Source of the DNA: Multivorans sp965116445
GTDB taxonomy: Bacteria > Acidobacteriota > Thermoanaerobaculia > Multivoradales > Multivoraceae
Length of the DNA: 64,000 bases
Direction of reading: 5' to 3'
NCBI GenBank assembly: GCA_965116445.1
Contig: OZ220688.1
Coordinates: forward strand, 4,588,001 to 4,652,000
Made by a program: the position numbers and the translations under genes. Below are positions 17,593 to 25,614 of this stretch, piece by piece. Position 1 is the first letter of the stretch; every line of letters begins with the position of its first letter. The notes under the pieces were generated by a model. That model was not told where the DNA came from. It ran no database searches and saw nothing but the letters and a program-made list of their open reading frames with translations.

Positions 17593-18156
17593 TCAGAACT
17601 CCTTCTCGAAACGGATCGTGGCGCTGAAGCCGCCGGCCGCGACGAGCACGCCATCCTCCGAACGAAGCGGAAGCGACGGCAGCCGGCGCGGCGCGGGGCC
17701 GGAAATCACCTCGGCGCCGTCGCGCGGGTCGAACTCCGAGTCGTGGCACGGGCAGATCAGGAACTCCGTCGCCTCCGACCAATCGTCGATGTCGCAGCCC
17801 GTGTGCGTGCAGACGCCCGAGTATGCGACGACGCCGTCGGCCGACGCCTCCCGCGTTTCCGGCGCCAGGGAGTCCGGGTCGAAGCGCAGCAGGAGGACCT
17901 GGTTCAGGCGCGAACCGTCGCGGACCGCGCCGGTCGCCGGATCGATCGCGTAGCAGATGATCTGCTCGCTCGCGAGCGGAACATCCTCGACGCGGACCGT
18001 CTCTCCCTGGCGCGGCCCGAAGGCGAACACGAACCGGTCGCCCCCCTGAGGCCGGACCTTCCGCGGATCGTCGGACTGCGCGTGCAACACGTTCAGACCA
18101 CGCACACCCAGGCCGAAGGCCAGCGCAGTCTTGAGCACGGTCCGGCGATCCTCCAT
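17593..18156 (-). CDS. Rieske [2Fe-2S] protein with Tat-like signal
   Basis: 187 residues. The start is ATG 18156. The N-terminus DRRTVLKTALAFGLG has the RR and hydrophobic stretch of a Tat signal, consistent with export of a folded Fe-S protein. The cluster ligands are Cys116 and His118 (CTH) and Cys135 and His138 (CPCH), with Cys121 and Cys137 placed for the usual disulfide. It lies immediately upstream of, and almost touching, the PQQ dehydrogenase, and the two are surely cotranscribed. An electron-transfer role between quinoprotein and respiratory chain is inferred from this pairing. No cytochrome b gene is nearby, so it is not a standard bc1 component. Confidence 0.88.
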   Translation of the reverse strand: MEDRRTVLKTALAFGLGVRGLNVLHAQSDDPRKVRPQGGDRFVFAFGPRQGETVRVEDVPLASEQIICYAIDPATGAVRDGSRLNQVLLLRFDPDSLAPETREASADGVVAYSGVCTHTGCDIDDWSEATEFLICPCHDSEFDPRDGAEVISGPAPRRLPSLPLRSEDGVLVAAGGFSATIRFEKEF

Positions 18157-18213
18157 GGCCGGCAAGGCTACAGCAGCCGTCAGGGTGACCGGGCCGAGAC
18201 GGGAGCGGCGTCT

Positions 18214-18375
18214 AGCAGCCCGTGGTGGAAGTGCGCGTCGCACCGAGAGCGGTCAGGCGCCCGTCCAGCAAGGCGCGATGAGGGAGCATATCGGGCCATA
18301 CTCGACCGAAGAGCAACGATGCTGGGCGGGATGCATGGCCGCTCGAATGCAGCGCGACTTTCGCCACGGGCTGCT
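18214..18375. mobile_element. MITE-like element with 12-19 bp terminal inverted repeats
   Basis: A 162-base segment bounded by AGCAGCCCGTGG (18214-18225) and its exact complement CCACGGGCTGCT (18364-18375). With two mismatches the arms extend inward to about 19 bases (TGGAAGT against CGAAAGT). There is no coding sequence inside. Left-flanking sequence reads GTCTAGCAG. It lies in the 342-base gap between the divergent Rieske and aldehyde dehydrogenase genes, so it may carry or disrupt their promoters. The rest of the gap shows no gene or clear promoter. No transposase of matching type is in the window. Confidence 0.5.
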
Positions 18376-18498
18376 GGGGCCGTCGCGGCAGGCCGTGGCT
18401 GGCAACAACGCGAAGGACCCGGTGCTACGATCTCGCCTCTTCGCAAGCACCCGAATTCACCCTCCGGCCCTTTTTCGGACCGGTTACAGGTACCCAGC

Positions 18499-19929
18499 AT
18501 GATCGACATCCCGGCCATCCGTTGGGGCAAGCCCTACGAGTCGCTCGAGAAGGCGACGATCGTCCACTTCGAGACCGGCGAGGAGCTGGCGACGCTCCAC
18601 CAGACGAACCCCGGCTTGGTCCAGCGTGACATGCGCCGCGCCCAGCGCGCCCGCGACATCCTCCGCGAGATCCCGTCGAGCGAACTGATCTCCATGGTGA
18701 TCGAGGCCGCCGACCTCTACCTGAACGCGGACCTGCCTCTGGGCAGCGGCACGCAGACACCGGAGGACTTCGTCCACTACCAGTCGGCGACCACCGGTCT
18801 GCCCGAGCACATGTGCCGGGCGAACATGGACAAGAACCACTTCGTCCTGACGAACATGGGCGAGGTGCTGGAGGCCCTGACCCGCGGTCTCGATCTGGAC
18901 ATTCTCGGCCGCGGACACGGCATCGAGGCACGCGGCGTGCCAGTGAGCTACCAGGCGCAGGCGCCGGTGATCGGTCTCGTGCTGCCGTCCAACTCGCCAG
19001 GCGTGCATACGCTGTGGATGCCGGTCATTCCCCTTCAGGTCGGCCTCGTCTTCAAGCCGGGCCCCCAGGAACCCTGGACCCCCTACAGGATGACCGAGGC
19101 CTTCGCCCAGGCCGGCGTACCCCGCGAGGCGATCTCGATCTACCCCGGCGAAGGCGACATCGGCGCCGCGGTTCTCGCCTCCTGCTCGAGGAGCATGATC
19201 TTCGGCGGTGCGGACACCGTCGCCCGCTACCAGAACGACCCCCGGGTCCAACCGCACGGCCCCGGTTTCAGCAAGATCCTGCTCGGCGACGACGTCGTCG
19301 ACGACTGGGAGAAGTACCTGGACGTGATGGTCGACAGCGTGCTGGTCAACAGCGGGCGGAGCTGCATCTCCTGCTCCGGCGTCTGGGCCTCGCGCCACAC
19401 GGAGGAGATCGTCCAGGCGCTCGCCGAGAGACTGGCGCCGGTCCTGCCCAAGCCTGCCGACGACCCCGATTCGCCGCTCGCCGCCTTCACCGTGCCGGGC
19501 ATGGCGAAGGCGATCGACGGCATGATCGACGCCCAGGTAGACGTCCCCGGCGTGCGCGACCTGACTTCCGAGATCCGCGGCAACGGCCGGCTCGACGAAC
19601 GCGAACGCTGCGACTATCTGCTGCCGACTGTCCTCCACTGCGCCGACGCCGAGATCGAAGCCGCGAACGTCGAGTACATGTTCCCCTTCGTGTCCGTCGT
19701 CGAGTGCCCGCAGGCGAAGATGTTGGGCTCGATCGGCGACACGCTCGTGTGCAGCGCGATCACGAACGACGAACAGTGGCGGCGCCAACTGATCGACGCC
19801 ACCCGCATCGACCGTCTGAACCTCGGCCCGGTACCGACGATTCAGCTCAACTGGCTGCAGCCGCACGAAGGGAACATCATCGACTTCCTGTTCCGGGCGC
19901 GGGCGTTCCAGGAAGCGGAGGTGGCGTAG
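18499..19929 (+). CDS. aldehyde dehydrogenase/acyl-CoA reductase-like protein
   Basis: 476 residues, ATG 18499. The fold is that of the aldehyde dehydrogenase superfamily: LPSNSPGVHTLW and VFKPGPQEPWTP mark the cofactor-binding region (~155-190), FGGAD the nucleotide site, and VNSGRSCISCSG (~290) carries the candidate catalytic Cys. The sequence is far from standard ALDHs, and the SNSPGVHTLW segment recalls acyl-CoA reductases. It is divergent from the PQQ dehydrogenase/Rieske pair, so oxidation of the aldehyde formed from the alcohol, or reduction of an activated acyl group from the nearby ligase, are both possible. It ends one base before the convergent ABC ATPase gene. Confidence 0.82.
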   Translation: MIDIPAIRWGKPYESLEKATIVHFETGEELATLHQTNPGLVQRDMRRAQRARDILREIPSSELISMVIEAADLYLNADLPLGSGTQTPEDFVHYQSATTGLPEHMCRANMDKNHFVLTNMGEVLEALTRGLDLDILGRGHGIEARGVPVSYQAQAPVIGLVLPSNSPGVHTLWMPVIPLQVGLVFKPGPQEPWTPYRMTEAFAQAGVPREAISIYPGEGDIGAAVLASCSRSMIFGGADTVARYQNDPRVQPHGPGFSKILLGDDVVDDWEKYLDVMVDSVLVNSGRSCISCSGVWASRHTEEIVQALAERLAPVLPKPADDPDSPLAAFTVPGMAKAIDGMIDAQVDVPGVRDLTSEIRGNGRLDERERCDYLLPTVLHCADAEIEAANVEYMFPFVSVVECPQAKMLGSIGDTLVCSAITNDEQWRRQLIDATRIDRLNLGPVPTIQLNWLQPHEGNIIDFLFRARAFQEAEVA

Positions 19930-19930
19930 C

Positions 19931-20653
19931 TCAGCCGCTCGCCTCGGTTGGCGGCCTCTCGCCGCCACCCGCAACCCTCAACTCGTCGTACCAGGCCTTC
20001 ACCCGCTCCGCGGACCACGGCGTCACCGCGCCGTCGGCCACGAAGTACACCTGGTCCCCGATCTCCTCGACAAGTTCGAGGCGATGCGAGGACAGCAGGA
20101 CGCCGCGCCCGTCACCGGCGAAGTCGCGCAGCATCCGGCACAGGCGCGCGACCGCAACGGGATCGAGGCCGTTGAACGGCTCGTCGAGGATCAGCAGCTC
20201 CGGTTCGTGCAACAGCGCCGCGGCGAGGGCCAGTTGCCGACGGTTGCCGGTCGAGAGCTGATGGCAGAGACGGCCCGAGGCCGGCACCTCCAGCGCCTCC
20301 AGCAGATCGACCGCTCGTGTGCGCGCAGCGCCGGCGTCCAGGCCGTACAGCGCGGCGCAGTAGTCGAGGAACTCGAGCGGCCTGAGGAAGTCGAACAACT
20401 CGTCCTCCTCCAGCAGGATGCCGACTCGGGCCATGATCTCCGGGTGAACGCGCGGGTCGAACCCGAACATCCGCACGGCGCCGCCGTTCGGCTCAGTCAG
20501 GCCAAGGCCGAGGCGCATCAGCGTCGTCTTGCCGGCGCCGTTTCGCCCGACCAGGCACTGCACGCCCGACCCGATCTCCAGGTTCACCGAGCGCAGGACC
20601 TCCAGATCGCCATACGCCTTGTCGACCGAGTCGAACCACAACATCGTCGTCAT
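19931..20653 (-). CDS. ABC transporter ATP-binding protein
   Basis: 240 residues, ATG 20653 (its ATGA overlaps the permease stop). Walker A GRNGAGKTT (~residues 36-44), a divergent signature LSTGNRRQ, Walker B LLILDEP and switch His SSHRLE are visible. The compact single-domain form with NLYxLE-like lipid- or peptide-exporter spacing resembles NatA/CcmA-type ATPases that drive drug, peptide or cofactor export. It couples to the integral membrane protein encoded just upstream. Transported substrate unknown; the nearby bacteriocin-like gene makes peptide export or immunity a possibility, no more. Confidence 0.9.
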   Translation of the reverse strand: MTTMLWFDSVDKAYGDLEVLRSVNLEIGSGVQCLVGRNGAGKTTLMRLGLGLTEPNGGAVRMFGFDPRVHPEIMARVGILLEEDELFDFLRPLEFLDYCAALYGLDAGAARTRAVDLLEALEVPASGRLCHQLSTGNRRQLALAAALLHEPELLILDEPFNGLDPVAVARLCRMLRDFAGDGRGVLLSSHRLELVEEIGDQVYFVADGAVTPWSAERVKAWYDELRVAGGGERPPTEASG

Positions 20654-22170
20654 GCCGTCACCGTCCATTCCCGCAGCCGCCGCCGCAGCCAGTCGCCCCT
20701 GGACAACACGCCCACCAGGGCCGCGCATCCCGCCGCCACGAGAAGCAGCAGCACCGTCATCGTCACGATGGCAAGTCCCGGGCCACCGAGCAGCCGCGCC
20801 GCGACCGCCGCGCCTCCGAAGACCACCGCCTGGACCAACCACCAACCCAACAGCGCGACCATCGCCAGAATGCTGCAGTAGAAGTCACGTTGCTCGTGCA
20901 GATTCGGCTTCCTCGGCAGCCAGATCGAAACCACCGTCCCGCCCCCGACCAACCCGAGCAACGAGAAGGCGGCGACCAGGAACGGAATCGCCCGGTCGGC
21001 AGCCTGGATCTGGTCGGCCAGCACAACGCTCACGACCGTCGTCTGCGCGAACACCAGAACGCCCACCACGCCGAGGGCGCCCAACACCTTGCCGGGCATG
21101 CAGGCGGCAAGCGCTTTCTCCGCCGACATGGAGAGCCGCCGGGCGCCGTCGGCCGTGAACCCGAGCAGATTGGCGAAGAACGCGATCCAGAACACGCTGA
21201 GGAACGCCGCGAGGCCGGCTGTCGTCCACAAGGCGAACTGGCCGCCGCCGTCCGGCAACTCGTCGCCCCTGAGCATGACGGCCATGAACACCGGCATGAT
21301 CCAACTGACGACCAGGTTCACGCGCACCTGACGGAAACGGAGCATCATCCGCGCCTCAGCCAGCGCGACGACGAAGATCGGCCGAGACCAGAGGCCCGTC
21401 GGCGCCGGACGGGCGGCTGCCGCGCGCCGCTGCCTCCCCGGTTTCTCCGCGGCCGTCCGGCCGCGGCGTTTCTTCGTCTTCGCGCCGCGATCGTCGGGGC
21501 AGCGCTGCTCCAGAGCGAAGGCTCCGGCTACAAGGGCCAACAGCAATGCGAGCCGGCCACCGCTCACGGCGGCACCAGCCCACAGCGCCTCGCCGGCCCA
21601 CAACGGCTCCACCGCGCTCGCGCCGAGCAACCCGAGAACCACAATCGCCAGTCCAACCCCGAGCCAGCGCCTGCGACCATGCCCGCCCATGATGACGGCC
21701 CCCAGCGGGCCGGCCGCAACGAGAGCGCCCACGCCGCCGACGACATCCATCCCCTCGAACGCCCACTCGGCTCCCCGTGGCCAGCCGCTCCCCGCGAACA
21801 CGAGCGCCAGCGCCTCGTTCAGCAGCACGAAGACCATCGGCAGACCGACCAGTCCGGCACCCACAGCCAACGCCGCACGCCGCTCCAGCGCAAGCCCGAA
21901 CCTCGCCCCCTGATGCCGGCTGTACCAATGGGCCACCGGCGCCACCTGAAGAACCGTCACCAGCACGAAGAGGGCAATCACCACGAACAGCATGTCCACC
22001 GGCACGTTCTCGAACGGCGACTCCTCCACGCTGTTGAGGCTGAACGTGTAGTTCACGATCAGGAAGCCGCCCAGCAGGACGCCGAACACCAGCTTCGCCT
22101 TCTCGCTCAGCGCCTTGCGCCACCCGGCCAGCGCACGGAGGCGGACGACGGTCAGGATCAAGTGCGTCAT
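20650..22170 (-). CDS. ABC transporter permease
   Basis: 506 residues starting at ATG 22170. It is strongly hydrophobic with about twelve predicted helices: one N-terminal group of six, a basic cytoplasmic linker (RGAKTKKRRGRTAAEKPGRQRR, ~250-275) and a second group. The basic linker and the EARMMLRFRQVRVN segment facing the cytoplasm are usual for exporter-type permeases. It is translationally coupled to the ATPase gene by a four-base overlap, so the pair form one exporter. No periplasmic binding protein is present, consistent with export rather than import. Confidence 0.85.
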   Translation of the reverse strand: MTHLILTVVRLRALAGWRKALSEKAKLVFGVLLGGFLIVNYTFSLNSVEESPFENVPVDMLFVVIALFVLVTVLQVAPVAHWYSRHQGARFGLALERRAALAVGAGLVGLPMVFVLLNEALALVFAGSGWPRGAEWAFEGMDVVGGVGALVAAGPLGAVIMGGHGRRRWLGVGLAIVVLGLLGASAVEPLWAGEALWAGAAVSGGRLALLLALVAGAFALEQRCPDDRGAKTKKRRGRTAAEKPGRQRRAAAARPAPTGLWSRPIFVVALAEARMMLRFRQVRVNLVVSWIMPVFMAVMLRGDELPDGGGQFALWTTAGLAAFLSVFWIAFFANLLGFTADGARRLSMSAEKALAACMPGKVLGALGVVGVLVFAQTTVVSVVLADQIQAADRAIPFLVAAFSLLGLVGGGTVVSIWLPRKPNLHEQRDFYCSILAMVALLGWWLVQAVVFGGAAVAARLLGGPGLAIVTMTVLLLLVAAGCAALVGVLSRGDWLRRRLREWTVTA

Positions 22171-22279
22171 CGGTCTTCCATCAACTCTCCCCAGCGGCTG
22201 TTTACCGCCCTCCCGTCGCCGCGCAGGATCCAGCCGCCTGTGGTCTCGCCCGCGGACCATAGACCACCCATCAGGTCTG

Positions 22280-22315
22280 CTACTGACGCAGGGCGAGCTC
22301 CAGGACGAATGTCAT
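22280..22315 (-). pseudogene. vestige of a VapC-type toxin start
   Basis: A 12-codon frame reading MTFVLELALRQ-stop immediately after the antitoxin gene. VapC proteins in pairs of this kind typically begin M-x-FVLDAS-x-AL; the match to FVL then AL, after an antitoxin with an ATG in the expected place, suggests the first codons of a toxin gene whose body has been deleted. The following bases up to 22171 contain no PIN-domain sequence. Short and therefore tentative. Confidence 0.45.
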
Positions 22316-22333
22316 CAACAGCGGCGCCCTTCC

Positions 22334-22558
22334 TCAATCAGCTCGCGAACGGGACAGTCCGCCCAAGCAGTGGGACTTGCGGAACTCCCTCAGGTTCTCG
22401 ATCGCGGTGCCTACCTGGTCCTTCTCGGCCCCACGGTATGGAATCAACTCCGCCACCGGACGACGGTGCCGCGTGATTACGAACCTCTCGCCGGCCTGCA
22501 CTCGCGTCAACAGGCGCCGCAGGTGGGTCTTGGCTTCGAACACACCGATCTTCGACAT
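22334..22558 (-). CDS. Phd/YefM-type antitoxin, probably frameshifted at its end
   Basis: 74 residues beginning MSKIGVFEAKTHLRRLLTRVQAGERFVITRHRRPVAELIP, the classic Phd/YefM fold that binds DNA and neutralises a VapC or Doc toxin. The last ~12 residues (LGGLSRSRAD) look wrong for the family. One base away, another frame reads PVRELIEEGRRC-stop, the expected antitoxin tail. So a single-base change appears to have altered the C-terminus, which normally contacts the toxin. The toxin gene itself is reduced to a vestige. DNA binding may survive. Confidence 0.8.
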   Translation of the reverse strand: MSKIGVFEAKTHLRRLLTRVQAGERFVITRHRRPVAELIPYRGAEKDQVGTAIENLREFRKSHCLGGLSRSRAD

Positions 22559-23088
22559 GGGATTGCGCTCCTTCCCGGACCGTTGCGAATCTAACCGGAC
22601 TGACACCGGTCGAGGGTCAACCCTGTACCAGGAACCGGTTAGCACCGCCCTCACCCGGACCTGTCTCGCCTCAACATGGACCGCGTCGAGATCGCCACCC
22701 CGACGGCAACCGCCATGCAAGCGCTCCAGAACACCGAGTCGAAGTCCCTCGCACAGAATCGAAACCCCACCTGCACGCCGCTGACCGCAGCCAACAGCGT
22801 GCCGGCTACTCCCTGCCGAACCAATCCACGTGCTGCCCGTGACGATTCCATCCGTTCCCATCCTCCTTCCATCGAACAAGACCCTCTTGGCTCCCTGTCT
22901 TCTCTACTTCTCCAGTGGACGACCAACGCTCTCCGGCGCCCATCGGGGAAATGGCGGAGGAGCGCAAACGCCCAAGTCCACGCTCCTCCGCCGGTCGGGC
23001 CTCCCGAGCTAGCTCTTGCCCGACTCTGCCACGAGCCAACGGTTGCTAGTGCGTCGCAAGAATCAGCCCGGCGCGACACCTCCCGAGG
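22559..23088. other. 530-base stretch with no confident gene
   Basis: The sequence is less GC-rich than its surroundings. Apart from one weak candidate frame (22651-22851, minus strand) I see no supported gene, repeat or terminator. The gap separates the vapB remnant from the bacteriocin-like gene. Confidence 0.5.
22651..22851 (-). CDS. possible small two-helix membrane protein
   Basis: A 66-residue frame from ATG 22851 with hydrophobic stretches GVAGTLLAAVSGVQVGF and SVFWSACMAVAVGVAIS, an Arg-rich end and a poor ribosome-binding site. It is on the same strand as, and 237 bases downstream of, the bacteriocin-like gene, where an immunity protein or partner peptide would be expected. The SACMAVAVGVAIS segment faintly echoes SCGMAVAGLIIGT in that peptide. 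Coding status is uncertain; chance hydrophobicity in a GC-rich frame is a real alternative. Confidence 0.25.
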   Translation of the reverse strand: MESSRAARGLVRQGVAGTLLAAVSGVQVGFRFCARDFDSVFWSACMAVAVGVAISTRSMLRRDRSG

Positions 23089-23355
23089 CTAGAAGCATGC
23101 AAAGAGCGCGCCATGAAACGTGAGCGACAAACCGAACGCCGCGAGATAGCCTGGCCCCAGGGTGGCCGTTCCAATGATGAGACCAGCCACGGCCATCCCG
23201 CAACTGAACTGCCTTTCCGTCAGCCCGCCCTCCACGATCTGGAGGTCTTCGTCGAGTATCGTCTCCGTTCCCGTGAGGGCCGAGTTACCACTAGCGGTGG
23301 CAGCCAACGGTAGCAAGGCGAGCAGTCCAAGCAGACAAGCGAGAGTCTTCTTCAT
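23089..23355 (-). CDS. bacteriocin-like secreted peptide precursor
   Basis: 88 residues from ATG 23355, with AGGAG just upstream. The first ~23 residues (MKKTLACLLGLLALLPLAA...) are a Sec signal peptide. Next comes LDEDLQIVEGG, which fits a double-glycine leader: Leu at -7, a hydrophobic residue at -4, an acidic residue at -8 and GG at -2/-1. The remaining ~44 residues are hydrophobic and Gly/Ala-rich with a Cys near each end. That resembles class II bacteriocins or membrane-active peptides, but having both leader types is unusual. A small secreted structural peptide is the alternative. No maturation protease is adjacent. Confidence 0.6.
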   Translation of the reverse strand: MKKTLACLLGLLALLPLAATASGNSALTGTETILDEDLQIVEGGLTERQFSCGMAVAGLIIGTATLGPGYLAAFGLSLTFHGALFACF

Positions 23356-23591
23356 ATCTCCTGTTCCTTTCCTTCTGGGTTCAACGATCCTGCCGTTCGA
23401 GCCGGCAGGGCTTCCGAGAGGGACATCGTCCTGACCAGCGTCGGCCTTGCCCCTCACTGACAAGGACGGAATCTGTCTCCCGGAGCACGGCATCTGGCTG
23501 CGTGACGCCGATCCAGGGTCAACCCGCGCTACCGGCCGCGGCGGCACCCAAACACATCGCCTCGGCGCGTACCGCTGTACGATCCCCCACC

Positions 23592-24401
23592 ATGCGCAAG
23601 CAGCTTGCCTCGGGCGTCGAGCTCCGGAACGTGCGTTCCGACGAGGAGTACGAGGCCGTGGTCGACCTGGAGCGCGAGACCTGGGGCGTCGGTTTCGAGG
23701 ACACGGTTCCTCCGACGATTCTGATGATCTCGCAGAAGATGAGCGGCGTCCTCGCCGGGGCCTTCGACCGGAACGGCCGCATGCTCGGATTCATCTATGG
23801 ACTGAGCGGCTTCCGCTACGGGCGGCGGGCGCATTGGTCCCACATGTTGGCCGTAGCCCGGGATGCTCGCGGCCTCGGCCTGGGCCGCGAACTCAAGGTG
23901 TTCCAACGCGAGCTGTTACTGCCGCTCGGCGTCGAGACGGTCTACTGGACCTACGACCCCTTGGTGGCCCGCAACGCGAACCTGAATCTGAACCGGCTCG
24001 GCGCGCTGCCGGTCGAGTACGTCGAGGACATGTACGGCGAGGACACGGGCAGCGTGCTGCACAGCGGGCTGGGCACGGACCGTTTCGTCGTCGCCTGGGC
24101 GATTGCGAGTTCCCGTGTCGACTGGCTGATCAACGGAGCGCCGGCCTCCACGCCGACGCGGGCCGCACCTCCCTTCCCCGTGGATGAGTCGCGGCCGGAG
24201 ACGCTTTGGGTCGAGGCGCCGCCGGATATCGGCGGCGTCTTGCGGGAATCGCCGCTGACCGCGTTCGACTGGCGGCGCAGGACCCGGGCGCAGTTCCAGG
24301 AGCACCTGGCTGCGGGTTACGAGGTGACCGGGTTCACGTGGCGGGGCGAGGGGGCGGAGCGTCGCTACTACTATCGGCTGGAACGGACGGAAGCAAAGTG
24401 A
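23592..24401 (+). CDS. GNAT superfamily acetyltransferase (COG3375-like)
   Basis: 269 residues, ATG 23592. The N-terminal half carries a GNAT fold with acetyl-CoA-binding sequence ARDARGLGLGRELK (~residues 95-108) and YDPLVARNANLNLNRLGA, which is characteristic of the predicted acetyltransferases that accompany N-succinylamino-acid racemase or o-succinylbenzoate synthase genes. Its stop overlaps the GTG start of exactly such a gene (GTGA). The likely job is N-acylation of an amino acid or related amine that the enolase-superfamily enzyme then acts on. Acyl donor and substrate are not determined. Confidence 0.85.
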   Translation: MRKQLASGVELRNVRSDEEYEAVVDLERETWGVGFEDTVPPTILMISQKMSGVLAGAFDRNGRMLGFIYGLSGFRYGRRAHWSHMLAVARDARGLGLGRELKVFQRELLLPLGVETVYWTYDPLVARNANLNLNRLGALPVEYVEDMYGEDTGSVLHSGLGTDRFVVAWAIASSRVDWLINGAPASTPTRAAPPFPVDESRPETLWVEAPPDIGGVLRESPLTAFDWRRRTRAQFQEHLAAGYEVTGFTWRGEGAERRYYYRLERTEAK

Positions 24402-25525
24402 GTTTGCAGATCGAGACGATCACCCTGCGGGAGATCCGGCTGCCCCTGGTCGAGCCGTTCCGCATCTCGTCGGGCGTCACGACGACGCGGCGCATCCTGC
24501 TTCTGGAGTTGGTCGACGCGGACGGGGCAAGGGCGTGGTCCGAGTGCGTCGCCGGCGACTTCCCGAACTACTCGCCGGAGAGCATCGACACGGCGACGCT
24601 GGCGATCCGCGAGTGGCTGGCGCCGCGCGTGCTCGGCCGGCGCTTCGAAACGCCGCAGGAGGTGTCGGCCGCGCTGTCGGAAGACCTGAGAGGCCACGAG
24701 ATGGCCCAGGCCGCGATCGAGATGGGCGCCTGGACGCTTCAGGCCACGATGGAGGGCCGCAGTCTCTCGTCGTTGCTGGGCGGCACGCGCAAACGGATCG
24801 GCACCGGCATCTCGATCGGCATTCAGGGTTCGCCCGAGGAACTCGCCGACAAGGCCGAAACCGCACTGGCCGCCGGCTACCGAAAGATCAAGCTGAAGAT
24901 CAAGCCCGGCCAGGATCTCGAATACCTTTACGCCGTCCGCGACCGGCTCGGCCCCGACGCACCGCTGATGGCCGACGCGAACAACGCCTACACCCTCGAC
25001 GACACGGACCACCTGCTCCGGCTCGACGACTTCGACCTCGTGATGGTCGAACAGCCCCTGGCCTGGGACGACGTCGCCCGCCACGCGGAACTCCAGCGCC
25101 GCATGCGGACGCCGATCTGCCTCGACGAATCGATCACGAACATCTCCCGCGCCGAGGACATGATCCGCCTCCGAGCCGGCCGGATCATCAACATCAAGCC
25201 GGGCCGGGTCGCCGGCTTCACGGCCTCGAAGGCCATCCACGACCTCTGCGAGGCGAACGACATCCCTGTCTGGTGCGGCGGGATGCTCGAGAGCGGCATC
25301 GGCCGCGCCTGCAACGTCGCGCTCGCGTCGCTGCCGAACTTCACGATCCCCGGCGACGTCAGCCCCAGCAACCGCTACTGGGCACGCGACATCGTCTCGC
25401 CCGAGTGGACGATGGATGCCAACGGCTGGGTCGACGTCCCGAACGGCCCCGGTCTCGGCGTCGAGGTCGACCGCGAGCGGGTCGAGGCGCTGACGGTGCA
25501 GCGAGAGATGCTGAAGAGAGGCTAA
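24398..25525 (+). CDS. menC: o-succinylbenzoate synthase / N-acylamino acid racemase
   Basis: 375 residues from GTG 24398. It is an enolase-superfamily member: the Lys motif K165-L-K167, metal ligands Asp193 (MADANN), Glu218 (VEQPL) and Asp243 (CLDES), and the opposite-face Lys267 (NIKPGR) are all in place. The family either dehydrates SHCHC to o-succinylbenzoate in menaquinone synthesis or racemises N-acylamino acids; many enzymes do both. The tight coupling to a GNAT gene, and no other men genes in view, favours the racemase role. The symbol is kept because the family is unambiguous, not the reaction. A palindromic repeat follows. Confidence 0.88.
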   Translation: MSLQIETITLREIRLPLVEPFRISSGVTTTRRILLLELVDADGARAWSECVAGDFPNYSPESIDTATLAIREWLAPRVLGRRFETPQEVSAALSEDLRGHEMAQAAIEMGAWTLQATMEGRSLSSLLGGTRKRIGTGISIGIQGSPEELADKAETALAAGYRKIKLKIKPGQDLEYLYAVRDRLGPDAPLMADANNAYTLDDTDHLLRLDDFDLVMVEQPLAWDDVARHAELQRRMRTPICLDESITNISRAEDMIRLRAGRIINIKPGRVAGFTASKAIHDLCEANDIPVWCGGMLESGIGRACNVALASLPNFTIPGDVSPSNRYWARDIVSPEWTMDANGWVDVPNGPGLGVEVDRERVEALTVQREMLKRG

Positions 25526-25541
25526 CGCGACAGTGGGCCCC

Positions 25542-25575
25542 GGATGCCGGCGGGGACGCCGGCGCACCCAGTGGG
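25542..25575. repeat. palindromic intergenic repeat, copy 3
   Basis: A near-consensus copy (GATGCCGGCG-GGGA-CGCCGGCGCACCCAGTGGG) in the 89-base gap between the convergent menC and SDR genes. It is followed by a looser GC-rich hairpin (GGCTGCCGGTGGGGCCGGT). Confidence 0.9.
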
Positions 25576-25614
25576 ACCCGGCTGCCGGTGGGGCCGGTGC
25601 GGGGCCTCGCGGGG

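Noticed and set aside
18157..18498. Small frames in the 342-base gap on both strands
   Set aside because: They run through the inverted-repeat element and show no ribosome-binding site or hydrophobic or catalytic pattern.
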